Below are positions 1-11,390 of a stretch of DNA of 64,000 nucleotides, piece by piece. This DNA is from Cocos nucifera (taxonomy: Eukaryota; Streptophyta; Magnoliopsida; Arecales; Arecaceae). Under the pieces are notes generated by a model. The model saw only the letters and a list, made by a program, of their open reading frames with translations. It did not search any database and was not told the origin of the DNA. The stretch covers positions 558,001 to 622,000 of the forward strand of contig QRFJ01002320.1 of NCBI GenBank assembly GCA_006176705.1, read 5' to 3'. Every line of letters begins with the position of its first letter. Position 1 is the stretch's first letter. A program made the translations under genes and the position numbers.

Positions 1-3
1 TAC

Positions 4-2779
4 ATGATAAATCTTGATGAAATTGCCATGAAGAGTGATCAATGCTTAGTTGCAATGAATGCTAACATCAAAGAAACTAGTTGGCTTTGGCACCATAGGT
101 TAGATCATGCTAGCATGCATACTATATCTAAATTACTTAGCAAAGACTTAGTTAAGGGGCTACCAAAATTGAATTTTAAATTTGACTATGTTTGTGATGC
201 TTGCCAATTTGGAAAACAAAGTAGGAAGAGTTTTAAATCTAAAAATATGATTTCAACTTTTAGGCCTTTTGAATTGATTCATTTGGATTTGTTTGGACCC
301 ACTAGGACACAAGCCTAGGAGGAAAGAAGTATGGTCTAGTGATTGTTGATGATTTTTTTTGATTCACATGGGTTTTATTTTTGGCACACAAAGATGATGC
401 TTTTTCGATGTTTTCAAAATTTGATAAGAAGATAACAAATAAAAAGAACTTAACTATGGTATGTATCCATAGTGATCATGGCATAGAATTTGAAAATAAA
501 TATTTTGAAGATTTTTACAATGAACATAGTATAGAACATAATTTTTCTATACCAAGAACTCCTAAACAAAATAGAGTAGTTAAAAAAAAAAATAGAACCT
601 TAGTTGATATGGCATGTACTATATTGTGTGAAGAAAATCTACCTAAATATTTTTGGGCTAAAGCCATTAACACAGCATGTTACATTCTAAATAGAGTTTC
701 TATTCGTCTAATTTTAAAGAAAACCTCCTATGAGCTTTAGAAAGGAAAAAGATCTAATATCAATTATTTTCATATTTTTGGATGCAAATGCTTCATTCAA
801 AATAATGGTAAAGATAATCTTGAAAAATTTGATGCTAAGACTAATGAGGATATCTTTCTTGCATACTCTACATCTAGTAAAGCATACAGAGTCTTCAACA
901 AACATTCTTTGGTTGTTGAAGAATTAATCCATGTCATTTTTGATGAAGCTAACAATCAATCTTCGAGAAAAAAAGATGGTTTTGATGATGATACAAAAAT
1001 TCTCAAAGATGGAATGAAGGAGCTAAACTTGAAGGACAACAATGTTCATGACAAAGATAAATCTACAACGACTATTGAACAAGATAAGGATGAAAAAAAT
1101 GAAGCATCTAATGAACATGAAGATCTACCCAAGGAGTAGAGGTATGCACATAATCACCCAAGAGAATTGATTTTAGGTAGTGATCCTTTACAAGAGGTAA
1201 GAATTAGATTTTCTTTTAAAGATACATTTGATTATCTTGCTTTTATTTCACAAATAGAACCTAAGAGCATAAAAGAAGCTGGAAAAGACTCTAATTAAGT
1301 GCTAGCCATGTAAGATGAACTAAACTAATTTGAAAGAAATAATGTATGAACTCTTGTAAATAGACCCCTTGACCATCCTATAATTGGCACAAAATGGATA
1401 TTTAGGAATAAATTAGATGAACACGATAATATTATAAGAAATAAAGCTAGATTAGTTGCTAAGGGATATAATCAAGAAGAAGGGATTGACTTTGATGAAA
1501 CATATGCTCCTATAGCAAAATTAAAGGCTATTAGATTATTATTTACTTTTGCTTGCTACATGAATTTTAAATTATTTTAAATGGATTTAAAGAGTGCCTT
1601 CTTGAATGGTTATATCGCTAAAGAAGTATTTGTAGAATAACCATCTGGATTTGAAAATTACTCACTTTCTAACCATGTATACAAATTAAATAAAGCACTT
1701 TATGAACTTAAACAAGCACTTAGAGTATGGTATGAGAGATTAAGTAAATTTTTATTACAAAATAATTTTATTAGAGGAAGTGTAGACACCATACTATTTT
1801 TGAAAAAAAAAATAATAATCTTCTTGTAGTTCAAATATATATGGATGACATCATATTCGAAGCTACTAATGAAATTTTTTATCAAGAGTTTGCAAAGTTG
1901 ATACGGGATGAATTTGAAATGAGCATGATGGGAGAGCTGAACTTCTTCCTTGGACTACAAATCAAATAATCAAAGGAAGGTATTTTCATTAGCCAAATGA
2001 ACTACATCAAGAAAATATTGAGGATGTTTGGCATGGAAAATGGAAACAAGATCGGCACACCAATGAGCTCCTTATGCAAACTCGACAAAGATGAAAATGG
2101 TAAGACTATAAATGAAAAGCTCTATAGAGGTATGATTGGATCCCTACTTTATTTAACTATAAGTAGGCTTGATATATTATTTAGTGTTTGTATGTGTGCT
2201 AGATTTCAATCTAATTCTAAAGAATCTCATTTACTAGTTGTCAAGAGAATTTTTAGATATTTATCTATACACTCAACTTAGAATTTTGGTACTCAAAATA
2301 ATTCTCCATTGAATTGATAGGATACACTGATGCAGACTATGAAGGATGTAGAATAGATAGAAAGAGTACTAGTGGCACCTATCAATTTTTAGGATTAAAC
2401 TTGATTTCTTGGTATAGCAAGAAGCAAAACTCTGTAGCACTGTCAACGGTTGAGGCTGAATATATTGCTAGGGGGAGTTGCTGTGCTCAAATACTATGGA
2501 TTAAGCAATAACTCGAAGACTTTGGAATTAAGCAAAACAAGATACCTATTAGCTATGATAACACTAGTACCATACTTGAAAAAAAATTCTATTCAACATT
2601 CAAGAATCAAACACATTAAAATTAGATATCACTTCATAAGAGATCATGTTAAAAATAATAACATTGTGCTAGAATTTGTATCAACTAAAAATCAACTTGC
2701 TGACATTTTTACAAAATATCTAAATGAAAATAGATACTCAAAAATTAGGGATGAACTTGGTACATGTGATTCTCTATAA
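4..2779 (+). pseudogene. pol: Copia pol remnant: GAG-pre-integrase, integrase, RT, RNase H
   Basis: The first block (4-318) has the GAG-pre-integrase signature WLWHHRLDHAS followed by a degenerate CxxC finger (CDACQFGKQ) and the integrase start LDLFGPTR. A one-base loss near 309 breaks the frame, which resumes with the SDHGIEFEN integrase block (381-740). RT lies at about 1330-2280, with MDLKSAFLNG (first catalytic Asp) and YMDDI (the usual YVDDI). The frame slips at the A-run near 1802-1812. RNase H lies at 2314-2779, with DADYEG, KSTSGT and the C-terminal QLADIFTK. In-frame stops at 738, 1578, 1638, 1967 and 2509 replace Trp or Gln codons. The integrase catalytic Glu position reads Lys (VVKKKNR, where VVERKNR is usual). 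This is clearly a dead polyprotein. Confidence 0.9.
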
Positions 2780-2889
2780 AAATATTTAATATTAAATTTA
2801 TTGAACTATTTTTTGATCCCTTTTTTCATCCTAAATACTCTTTATTCAATCTTGAGAAATCAAGAAAAGTCAGTTTGAATTTCTCATTT

Positions 2890-3110
2890 TTTGTGCGCTC
2901 GAGAAGTCTCAGTTTATACACGAGACCTCTCAGTTGTATTTCGAGACCTATCACTTTAAAAATGAGAGCTCTCAATTTTTCAAGACGTCTCGTCTTTAAG
3001 ACTAGAGCTCTCAAATTTCATGGGATTTTTTTTTAATCAAACTTTCGAGAGGTCTCCTCTCTCATTCGCTCCTTTCATTTTTCTGAGACCTCTCCTCCAA
3101 AACTCTTCCA
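2890..3110 (+). repeat. Cluster of GAGANNTCTC palindromes just after pol
   Basis: About eight short, partly palindromic copies of a GAG A(N)(N)TCTC-like motif lie here, for example GAGACCTCTC, GAGAGCTCTC and GACGTCTCG. They sit between the end of RNase H and the envelope-like region. The same motif family fills the U3 part of this element's LTR at about 5270-5680. No reading frame of interest covers the cluster. Confidence 0.7.
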
Positions 3111-3180
3111 AACTTTCATCCACTCCTCCAAACTCCTTGAAATACTGTTCTATTGCTCATTCCGTCCTAATCCGACCACA

Positions 3181-4644
3181 ATGGCTCCAAAGAAGAGAAC
3201 TTTCACCACACGAAGATCGTCTGTCACTCCTTCGACTGAAGCTAGGGCAAAATGGCAGTGGGACATGGCTCAAGCATCTCTATTCACCTCTTCTTCTCAT
3301 GCTCACCTCTTCGTTGCCACAAGGACTGTTCCAACGAACTAATGTATCGACATTGGATACTTAGATAGAAAATATTTTTATATTAGGTTATGGATCAGGC
3401 AGTAAGGCTGGTAGAAGTTATGTACTCTTTAGATAAATGTCTATCCAAACTTAATTAGAGAGTTCCTTGAGAACATTAGCTTTGAGCATGGGTCAAGGAT
3501 AGAGTCTGTTGTTAAAGGAGTATACATCTCTTTGGATGAGAGGAAAATAGGGCAACTCTTAGAAGTACCCAGTCTGGAGATTGTTATTTGAATTTGAGGA
3601 ATAAAACTTAAGCTTTAAAATGCATTTTGGAAAGAAAAAATGTTGATGAAAATCAATAATTGGTCTCACATAATCTCTTAGTGGAAATGAGATTATTACA
3701 ATATATTGTGAGCCACATAAGTTTTCCAAAGGTAGGAAGACATAACTAGGTTGGGAAGAAAGAACTGGATGTTATGTTCTTTATGATAACCGAAACACTC
3801 TTGAGATTTCCATCTCTAATGCTTCAACAGTTAAAGAACATAGCCAATAAAAGCAAAGTCTGTCTGCCCTATGGGATGATCTTCACTCTAATTTTTAAGA
3901 ATTTTTACATTAATCTAGAAGGTGAAGCCTTCAAGAAGTTGGTGAACACTGACTACATAAATGAGAAAACTTTGAACATAATGAAATTTATAAAAAAGAA
4001 TGACAGATGGGTAAGGGCATATGAACATGTTGCTACTACAAATGAGCAGAGAAGCATAGATCTCCACCTCCACCATCACCCTCTACTGCTGGACCTTCAT
4101 TCACTACACCGAGGTCTCCGCATACTCCACAAGAGCCTTCTAGTCATGTTTCAGCACCTTCCTCTGCTTTTGATCAAGAAAATTTAATTGAAAGGATGGT
4201 AGAGGAAGTAGTTCAAAAGTGTCTGAAAGATTCATTGATCTTCTCTCCAGTGTAAGACATCAACTATTGGTGAGTATTAAAGAATAAAGAATATCTTCTG
4301 AAGGTCAGACTGAAATGCTTAGCCAATAACTTAGTGGATTATCTCAAAGGTTTGAAATTTTGGAGAAAAAGCAACTTAGGTCATTAAATTAGATTGAATT
4401 TTTTCTATCCGAAACTGTCAGAATTGCACAAAGACTAGAGGAGAACATCACCATTCAGTGCACCATGGCTGAAGTTCTTATTTCATCATTATGGCAGATT
4501 ATGGATCGGATTGGCAGCCTTGGATTTTGGATGCCATCCACTTCTAGACCCTTACCATCTTCTAGACCTGCACCTCACTTATCCTCTTCTAGACCTAAAT
4601 CTTCCTCTGAATCAATCATAGAGTTTCTCTCTGATGAGGAATAG
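3181..4644 (+). pseudogene. Envelope-like / plant transposon-protein region of SIRE element
   Basis: An ATG at 3181 opens a 54-codon frame (MAPKKRTFTTRRSS...) that ends at a stop near 3342. Homologous text then continues in other frames. It includes NLIREFLEN near 3450, matching the VREFYxN block of the putative plant transposon protein domain, and SKVCLPYGMIFTLIFKNFYINLEGE-like text at 3864-3931, matching that domain's LPYG...LEGE block. A heptad-like stretch (RFEILEKKQLRS) and a Ser/Pro/Arg-rich tail ending SIIEFLSDEE (stop 4642-4644) follow. SIRE elements carry such an ORF after pol, and its function is uncertain. Multiple stops and shifts make this copy non-functional. Confidence 0.7.
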
Positions 4645-5076
4645 GTCTAGCTTCTCCTACTTGTTTTTGTTTGTTACTTAGTATATTTTTGAGTATATTG
4701 GTGTAGATCTTTTTTTTGTAAACCAATATACAACTTTATCATTTCAATCTTATGCAATAAAATCAACCTTTTCAATTATATTCTTGACTTCTTTAATGTC
4801 TACTTCTCTCAATTATGTATCTTAATTATGTGATTTTGATGCTGACAAAAGGGAAAGAAAAATTAAGTGAAAAGAGCATACATTAAGGAAAAAAATGTAA
4901 ATGTATAAAAGAACATTATTTAATTCCATACAAATCAAAAGAGTAAACATTAAGGGAGAGCATCAATACAAAAGAATTTCACATACTCTCATTTATTAAT
5001 ACATGATACACGTATCGCTTACATTTTTTTTTTTTTGAACTACTTAATATTTTGTCATCATCAAAAAGGGTGAGAT
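4645..5076 (+). other. Non-coding 3' internal region with polypurine tract
   Basis: This AT-rich stretch has no usable frame. It ends in a tract reading AAAAAGGGTGAGA (5063-5075) directly before the LTR, preceded by TTTGTCATCATC. The same CATCATCAAAAAG context precedes the 3' LTRs at 30335 and 47209, so it is the plus-strand priming site region of this element group. Confidence 0.75.
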
Positions 5077-6436
5077 TGTTAAATTCCTAAGTGATTTTGA
5101 TGATGACCGAATATTAAAGCAAATGATTACTAATATTTTATATTTTAAGTATTCTTTTATTAGAAAAAAGAGAGCTCTTTGATCAAAACAAGAATTATGT
5201 GAAATCCAATTCAAATGAAAATTAAATCTTCTTGAATGGTAGCAAAAATTTTCTCAAATAGCCTTGGAAAAATTTTTGAGAAGTATCGAAATTTTTTCGA
5301 GGTATCTCAAAATTTTTTTGAGACATCTTAAAATTTTTTCGAGAGCTCTCATGTGAACTGGCATGTCCAAGTAAGCTTCTGGCACAGTTTTGAGAGATCT
5401 CGAGTTAATTTCGAGAGTTCTCGATCTCAGAAGATAGAAACTCAGTTTCTATGCTCTGAGAGCGAGAGATCCATAGGATTCTTAAGAGGTCTCATGGTCC
5501 CGACGAGACATCTCATTCAGAATCGAGAGCTCTCAAACTCAGATGATTCAAATTTTTTTAGAAAGCTATTTTTTGAGTGACTGAAGATAAGAGGACTCCT
5601 GATCAAATTGAGAAGCCTCAAAATCTAGCGAGACGTCTTAAGATAAATTGAAAGGTCTCAAGACATGGGGACAACTTTTCAGCGGAGCATTCTATATTGG
5701 ATTTTCTCGATTCCAATGGCTTCCTGCTTCTCTCCAAAGATCGAATTTCACTTTTTTTGGACTCCAATCATATCCAGATAAGAGAAAATACACCAGATAT
5801 AAAAGGAAGAAGATGTATTTTTGATGAATCAAAGAAAAATGAGAAAAAGGAACGTATGTCCTATTTTTCAACGAAAACTCATTCTTCAATCAAACAATTC
5901 TCTCAAGCATTGAAGAGCCCTAAAGTGCAATAACTCCAAGCATTCAAAGAGGCTTCCAATGAACTGTAATGATAACTTTTTTGCTCATTTAAAGGAGCAA
6001 TCTTTGTTGTAAAATCTTTCTTTTCCTTTCCATATACTTGGTTTCAGTAGGGGTTGAAACTTGGGTATTGGGATTTTTCTCTCCATTCATTATTTCAGAT
6101 TGATCTATCTATTTATTGTAAGGATTGTGATTGGTGAACCTTTGAAAAAACTAACTAAATTTTTGGATAGTGAGTCTGAAAAAATTATTCGACTGTAATC
6201 TTGCAGGATTATAGTAGAATTATTAAGAGTCTTGCTTGGGGAGTGAACATAGGTGCTGGAAGTGCAATGAATCACTATAAAAATCTTTTATTTGTGTATG
6301 TGCTCTTGTCTTTACTTTTCATTGCTCTCTGATCTCTCTCACATAGTATTCAAATAGTTTTCTATTACACATACTTTCTCTAAAGTGTCAAAAAACCTAA
6401 TTCATCCTCCTTCTTGGGTTGTCTAGCTGGGCAACA
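5077..6436 (+). repeat. 3' LTR of the SIRE-type element
   Basis: It starts TGTTA right after the polypurine tract and ends CAACA, a near-perfect short inverted terminal pair. The first part carries GATTTTGATGATGAC, shared with the other SIRE-type LTRs in the window. A dense set of GAGANNTCTC palindromes follows (about 5270-5680). The end, CTTCTTGGGTTGTCTAGCTGGGCAACA, resembles the ends at 27541, 31738, 40724 and 48688. Its partner LTR is outside the window, so the boundaries are set by homology and terminal sequence. Confidence 0.82.
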
Positions 6437-8880
6437 ATTGGTATGGCATGCAGATGAAGTGTAGGAGTATATTTTACTGAATGTGATCTAACTATAAAGT
6501 TTTCTACTATCAAGAGTTGCTCGTAAAGGATATGGGTATAAGTGTCTCTTAGATCTGAGATCACTATGGTGACTTTCAAGCAACTCACTGTACTTTGGTA
6601 CCGGACTATCTAAATTTTTAATTCAATGATGAAAGATTACTAGGTGCAGTCAAATACTTATTTAATCGATGTGTGAGTCAAGATGAAATTGATCCTTTCA
6701 AGTATTGGAGCAAATGCATCACTGTTTTTTAATTTAGCAAAATCTTGGTCAGGATCGTTCATTCGATGGATACTAAAATTTGAAATACAATGTGGATGAT
6801 TTTTAGGATTGGCAGTAAATCCTATATCATCCTTTGTGCATTGAGGTTAAGGGGATGAATTATACGATAACTATATATCATAGGTTCGTCGATGTTGCAT
6901 TCTGACTATTCGACCTATTCAGATGTCAAGTACTATTGCTAGATGGTCACATCGATTGATATAGAAAATTAATTTCTATGCTATCGACTTAGATTTTGAA
7001 CCTATGGCATCACACACAATCGGAGTTTCTACTTGATCTGATGGCTGATTAAGAGTTTCAATGATCTAAGCCTCTGTGGTCAAGAGTCCCATTAGACTAG
7101 GACTCTATAATTGAGAGTCCCACTGGACTGAAATTTTAATATTTTTAGAGGATTAACTAGCAATTAGATTACTAATTAGCTTAATTTGATTGAATGATGA
7201 GAATTTAATTAAATCTAATTAAATTTAATTCGACTGAGTTTAATCCGATCTGGTCATGAGATGACCTAATCGCTATGGAAGATTCGACCTTGATTTGATC
7301 AAGATCTGGACCTAATTAATTTTTAATTTGATTAGAATTTAATTAAATTGGGTTAAGTCTAATTTGATTAAATTTGACCTAATCTAATTAGATCTAAAAA
7401 AATGGTTTAGTTGAAATCAATTTGGATCAATTCAAAGCTTGTTTAAATTTTGAACTCCCTGCACCACCTTGACTTTGACCCATGCCCATCCCATGCACAT
7501 TATGAATGTGCATCAGAAATCCCATGCTTAGAAATAGGTTTGTGCACCCCATTCTTTCTATCTTTGACCTGGTTCAAGTGTTGGACCGGTTCAAACTAAG
7601 TTGAATTTTGAATTCAACTTAGATGGTTAGAGGTTTGAACTTATCTCTCCCTTATCTCATCTCCATGCCTCCCTGAAATTTTTGTCACACTTTTCTATAG
7701 TATTTTCAGCATATGTGCATAGAAGAAGAGCCCTTCTATGTGTCACCCACTTGGATAAGGTGTTGGAATTGGATAAGTCCTTTCCTTGAATTTTGAATTT
7801 AAGTAAAATTGGTTGAAACCATCTAACTTCTCCCTTCCTTATCTTCCCATGCGCATTACCCATTGAATTGTCACTCTTTTTAAGAAGAAATTTTTTGGGC
7901 ATGCATGGGTATGTGAGAGGCATTTCCTAGAGAGAGAATAGCAGATGGGCGCCACTTCTTAGGCAAGAGAAATTCGAAAGCAAGAGATAGGAAGAGTCCT
8001 GCACCATTCAACCTTCCCACATGCCACCTTTAGTTTTCTTATTTTTGTCACCCAAATTTAAATAATTTTAAGTGTGGGTGTAGGTAGAAAGGAGAGTCCT
8101 TCTGCTAGTGAAAAGGGTTTTCACGAAAAAAATTGAAAGAGTGGGCGTGTGGAGTCTTCTGTGTGCTAGGATTTTTTGATGATCTTTCGGCTATTGCCTT
8201 TCTTCCTTAGATTAGATCTAAGTAAAATTGGCATTTGAGTTTTGTGTGAAAAGTGTTTCACATAAAATCATTGAGTGGGCATGTTAGGTCCTCGGGACAA
8301 GTGTTTTGAGTGTCAAAAAATTCAGAGGGTCTGGGATTCTAGGGTTTTGTGTGTGTGCATAGCCCTAGGATTTTGACCTAGGGTTTGTATGGTAACTTCG
8401 AGTGTTGTGTGCATCGGATGACCACGAAATTTGCTACAACACTTCATCTTCCTCCTTAAAGTATATTCTAATTTTCTAGAGTATCCAAGAAATTGAGAAG
8501 AAGATGATTGATCGGATAGACTGAGATCAGCTGTCGAAGGCCCTAGCGAGGAGCTAGCACTCAGATGGAGATGGTCGGGATCAGGAGCTCCATATGGACT
8601 CATCATAGAGGCTGCACGAGTGTGTGGCTGCAGCATGGCATGACTGCTTCTTTCTATGGTTTTAGATTGCAGAGATCATTTACCTACACTCAGGTATTAT
8701 GTTCTTAACACCATTTGGTTAGCAAATATGATTTGCTGATCAAATATATTTAACTTTTTTATTGCATAGATACATGCCTAGATCCATGTGTAGAGTTATA
8801 TAATCTGATCATAGCATGTCTTAAATTAATATTAGATTAATTTTAGCTTTTGCTGTATATTTTTTTTTAAAAAGATTTCG
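6437..8880 (+). repeat. Partial Angela/Tork-type copia LTR, plus orientation
   Basis: Read against the reverse complement of 57.7-60.2 kb, this stretch shows long collinear similarity. One block surrounds CTACTATCAAGAGT (about 6506) and the CTATGGTGACTT text near 6563. Another surrounds TTCGACCTAT (about 6909) and TAATTTCTATGCTATCGACTTAG (about 6970). A third surrounds CTAATTAGCTTAATTTGATTGA (about 7170). The right-hand copy adjoins a minus-strand copia pol, so both are LTRs of one family. The first few hundred bases are missing here, where the SIRE element ends. No protein-coding frame is credible. The 3' boundary near 8880 is approximate. Confidence 0.6.
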
Positions 8881-8889
8881 AAAAGCATG

Positions 8890-9971
8890 CTTAGAACCCT
8901 GCACAGTTTCTATCAGTTCCTCCTCTAATTCTTTCATAAATAAAAATCGATTGGGGCATTGTGTAGCAAAATGACCATAATCATGGTACTTGAAGTAATG
9001 GGATCAAGAACTACTTTTCTCAGATAACTCTCCCACAAGTCATTTTTCTTTATATTCTTTTTCATAATAGAATTTGTATGTGGAGGTCCGTTACTAGGAG
9101 CCTGATTAGTATTGGATCTCTATTAAGGAGTCACTCGGCTAGGTTCAAGACGACAGGTAGTCGAATACCTAAAAAATCTTTTAAAGTTTAGGATAAGTTG
9201 ATAAACTTATTTTAACATGGTTATCTCTTGCAAAAAAAGCTCATGCTGAATATCCTCTAGTAAGCCAGCTCTAAATCTAGACAAGATAACAATCCTATCT
9301 TTGATTAATCTATATCTCATGAGGTACTCATCAAATCTCATAATGTACTCGATGGTTGATCTATTTTCTTGAGTAAGTCTCTGTCACTAATCTAAAAATC
9401 TTTATTGGGAGGAGGTAGGAAGGTACTTTTTTCTGAGTTTCTTCTTTATTTCATTCTAGGTTTCTATTGGATCCTATCTTCTCTGATTGAGAAGATGCTT
9501 AATATTTTTTCAATAAAGTCGGACTTGTCTAGCCAACTTCATCCTAGTAAACTTAACTCTCCTTACTTCAGATATTTCATACCATCCAAAGTAGTGGTCC
9601 ATGCTCGATTCTCAATATAGGTACTCTTTCGAAGCTAGACAACTATCAAAACTTGGGGCTTCGATCTTTACATTTTTAAGGATATGTTCACCTTGATTGA
9701 ATTGGTTATGATGTGGGTGTGCTTTTATCGATCGACCTAGGTCTAGGTTCTTACCTCTCTGTCCTATAGGCAGTCAGGGAGACTCAGGTTCAGGTTATCT
9801 TTGCCTAATTTTTTTTAGTACTACTATTCACTCACTCATGATTTTCATAAAATCTTTCATGTCATCAAATATTTTAGTCAGAGCATTAATGATCACTGCT
9901 GTATTAAAATCCATATTGATACTGGATGGAAAAGAAGGACGTTGGTACTGGGTACCTGATCTAGTGGTCAT
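8890..9971 (-). pseudogene. gag: Ty3/gypsy gag remnant
   Basis: On the minus strand an ATG at 9971 starts MTTRSG, a common opening of plant gypsy gag proteins. The frames then give APSFDSCLASKEYL, MDHYFGWYEISEVRRVKF and DPIET around 9.4-9.7 kb. Near 9250-9390 comes TIEYIMRFDEYLMRYRL followed by VILSRFRAGLLEDIQHELFL, the classic Retrotrans_gag core. Close to 8950-8990 a zinc knuckle reads HDYGHFATQCPNR with its first Cys positions lost. Several stops and frame changes interrupt it. No protease or RT follows on this strand, so the pol part has been lost or replaced. Confidence 0.8.
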
Positions 9972-10111
9972 GCAAGTCTAGAGTGCAGGAATCAGATGCA
10001 GTAAGAAAGATTAAAATATTGAAAAGTAAATTATAAAATTTTAAATATAAAAATTTATCTTGCAGAAATTTAAATTATAAAATTTAAACTAAAGTTCTAA
10101 CCAATCCGGCT

Positions 10112-10124
10112 CTAATACCAAATT
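10112..10124 (-). promoter_or_regulatory. Primer-binding site (tRNA-Met type) of minus-strand gypsy element
   Basis: The minus strand reads TTTGGTATTAGAGCC, one mismatch from the initiator-Met primer site TGGTATCAGAGC. It lies directly inside the LTR edge at 10127, which fixes the element's orientation. Confidence 0.75.
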
Positions 10125-10126
10125 AT

Positions 10127-11390
10127 TGCGGGACAACCTAAAAGAAAAGAAAAGATCAAGCTTTCTTTCATTCTTCAATAATAAATTACATCCGATCGTA
10201 GCATATTATCATAGGATAGAAAGTATAGTTGCCTATACTTTACTCAGGAGGCATAATTGATTGACATGAGACTAAAGCAAAATCTATTTTAGAGATAAGT
10301 AAATAACTAGCAATAATAAAGTAAATAAATAGATAGAAGAAACTAAATATGCTCATGAATAAATACAAAAAGAAATATGAATGGAATGAAGGATAATAAG
10401 AAATTAAGCCCACGAGAAAATTCAAAAAGATAAGAAGAATCTAGATCGTAGTAGTTAAAAAATTATCCTGATTAGAACTCTTAATCTTTTAATCAAGCAG
10501 ATCTATCGATAAAGAACTAAGTCTTTACCAACATCGGATCTGAAAAAAAGTGAAAATCAAAGATCAATTGAGAAGGAACGAAGATCCTTGTCAATATTTG
10601 ATCTGTAGAATAATAGAGTACTCTTTCTCTCTTAGCATGATCGATAAAAATTTTGGAGAAGATAGATCTTCTCTTGATGGAACATGCTTATATAGGTAGA
10701 TGGTGAAAATGATTCGAGGTTGTAGAAATATTGAATCTCAAGTAGATGAAGGTTAAAGGGATAGAAAGAAAGTGGGCCTCATACTCTCCCCTCATGGGAT
10801 GATTTTAGGTCTCACACCCTCTCCATCTCAGAGCGATTGATATAAGTATTTATGGATAAATTAATTTATTCATTATCTCATTCATGAAAGATACAAGAAT
10901 TTATATAAGATCTTAGGGTTCCTTTCTTTAGAAATTTTATATCCTTTACAATGAAGAAATCAACCCCCCAACAAAAAAAGTAAAATATTATATCTAGTTT
11001 TCAAGTAAAGAAATATATCATATCTATCTTTTATGGAATCATGAAAAAAAAAATCAGCTAGCCTTTCAACAAAATAAGTAAGAAATTAAGAACTCTTAAG
11101 AAATCCTAGAAAAGAAAAGAAACTTTATGTGGGCGCTTAATGCTTGGTACAACTTGGCATGAGAATCCTTGGGCACGACTTATGCTGGCATTTGTATTTC
11201 CTTTTTGGGTGTGTGGAGAGTGGTGGCTTTAAAGATGACATGGTCCAAGCTTATTTCTTTATGATCGTCCCTTTCCGAATAAGGCTCTAATCTAATACAA
11301 ACCCAAGTATAGTCCTATGGATCCAAAACAAAATGCATCTAAATAACTAATTAACTAGAATCAAATAACTATAGTAGAGTCAATCTAATT
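10127..11390 (-). repeat. 5' LTR of minus-strand gypsy element (right edge approximate)
   Basis: The left edge TGCGGGACAACC (the minus-strand LTR end GGTTGTCCCGCA) abuts the primer-binding site. A minus-strand TATA box, TATATAAG, lies at 10688-10695, giving a plausible transcript start and a U5 of about 530 bases. The outer edge is not defined, because no second LTR is visible and the sequence changes to a CACTA-type gene near 11390. Weak frames inside are not credible genes. Confidence 0.55.
10688..10695 (-). promoter_or_regulatory. TATA box in minus-strand gypsy LTR
   Basis: TATATAAG on the minus strand, placed upstream of the R-U5 part and the primer-binding site as expected for an LTR promoter. 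Activity is inferred only from position. Confidence 0.4.

Larger units (their letters stand above)
1..6436 (+). mobile_element. Decayed SIRE-type Ty1/copia retrotransposon, 5' part outside window
   Basis: The order of parts identifies the element: GAG-pre-integrase, integrase, reverse transcriptase and RNase H (to 2779), an envelope-like region (about 3181-4644), a polypurine tract (about 5063-5076) and an LTR of about 1360 bases (5077-6436). A Ty1/copia pol followed by an extra plant envelope-like/transposon-protein region is the hallmark of the SIRE/Maximus (Sirevirus) lineage. The 5' LTR, gag and protease must lie left of the window. All reading frames are broken, so the copy cannot move on its own. 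Bases right of 6436 look like the inside of another LTR (6437-8880), so this element probably inserted into that older repeat. The matching target-site duplication would be upstream and cannot be seen. Confidence 0.88.

Noticed and set aside
3020..3364. 114-codon frame (starting MGFFFNQTF) after pol
   Set aside because: It overlaps the ATG at 3181 in another frame; the downstream frame is the one that resembles SIRE envelope-like starts.
6437..6450. Primer-binding site ATTGGTATGGCATG after the first LTR
   Set aside because: Only the first half matches the tRNA site and the following sequence belongs to the Angela-type LTR, so chance is likelier.
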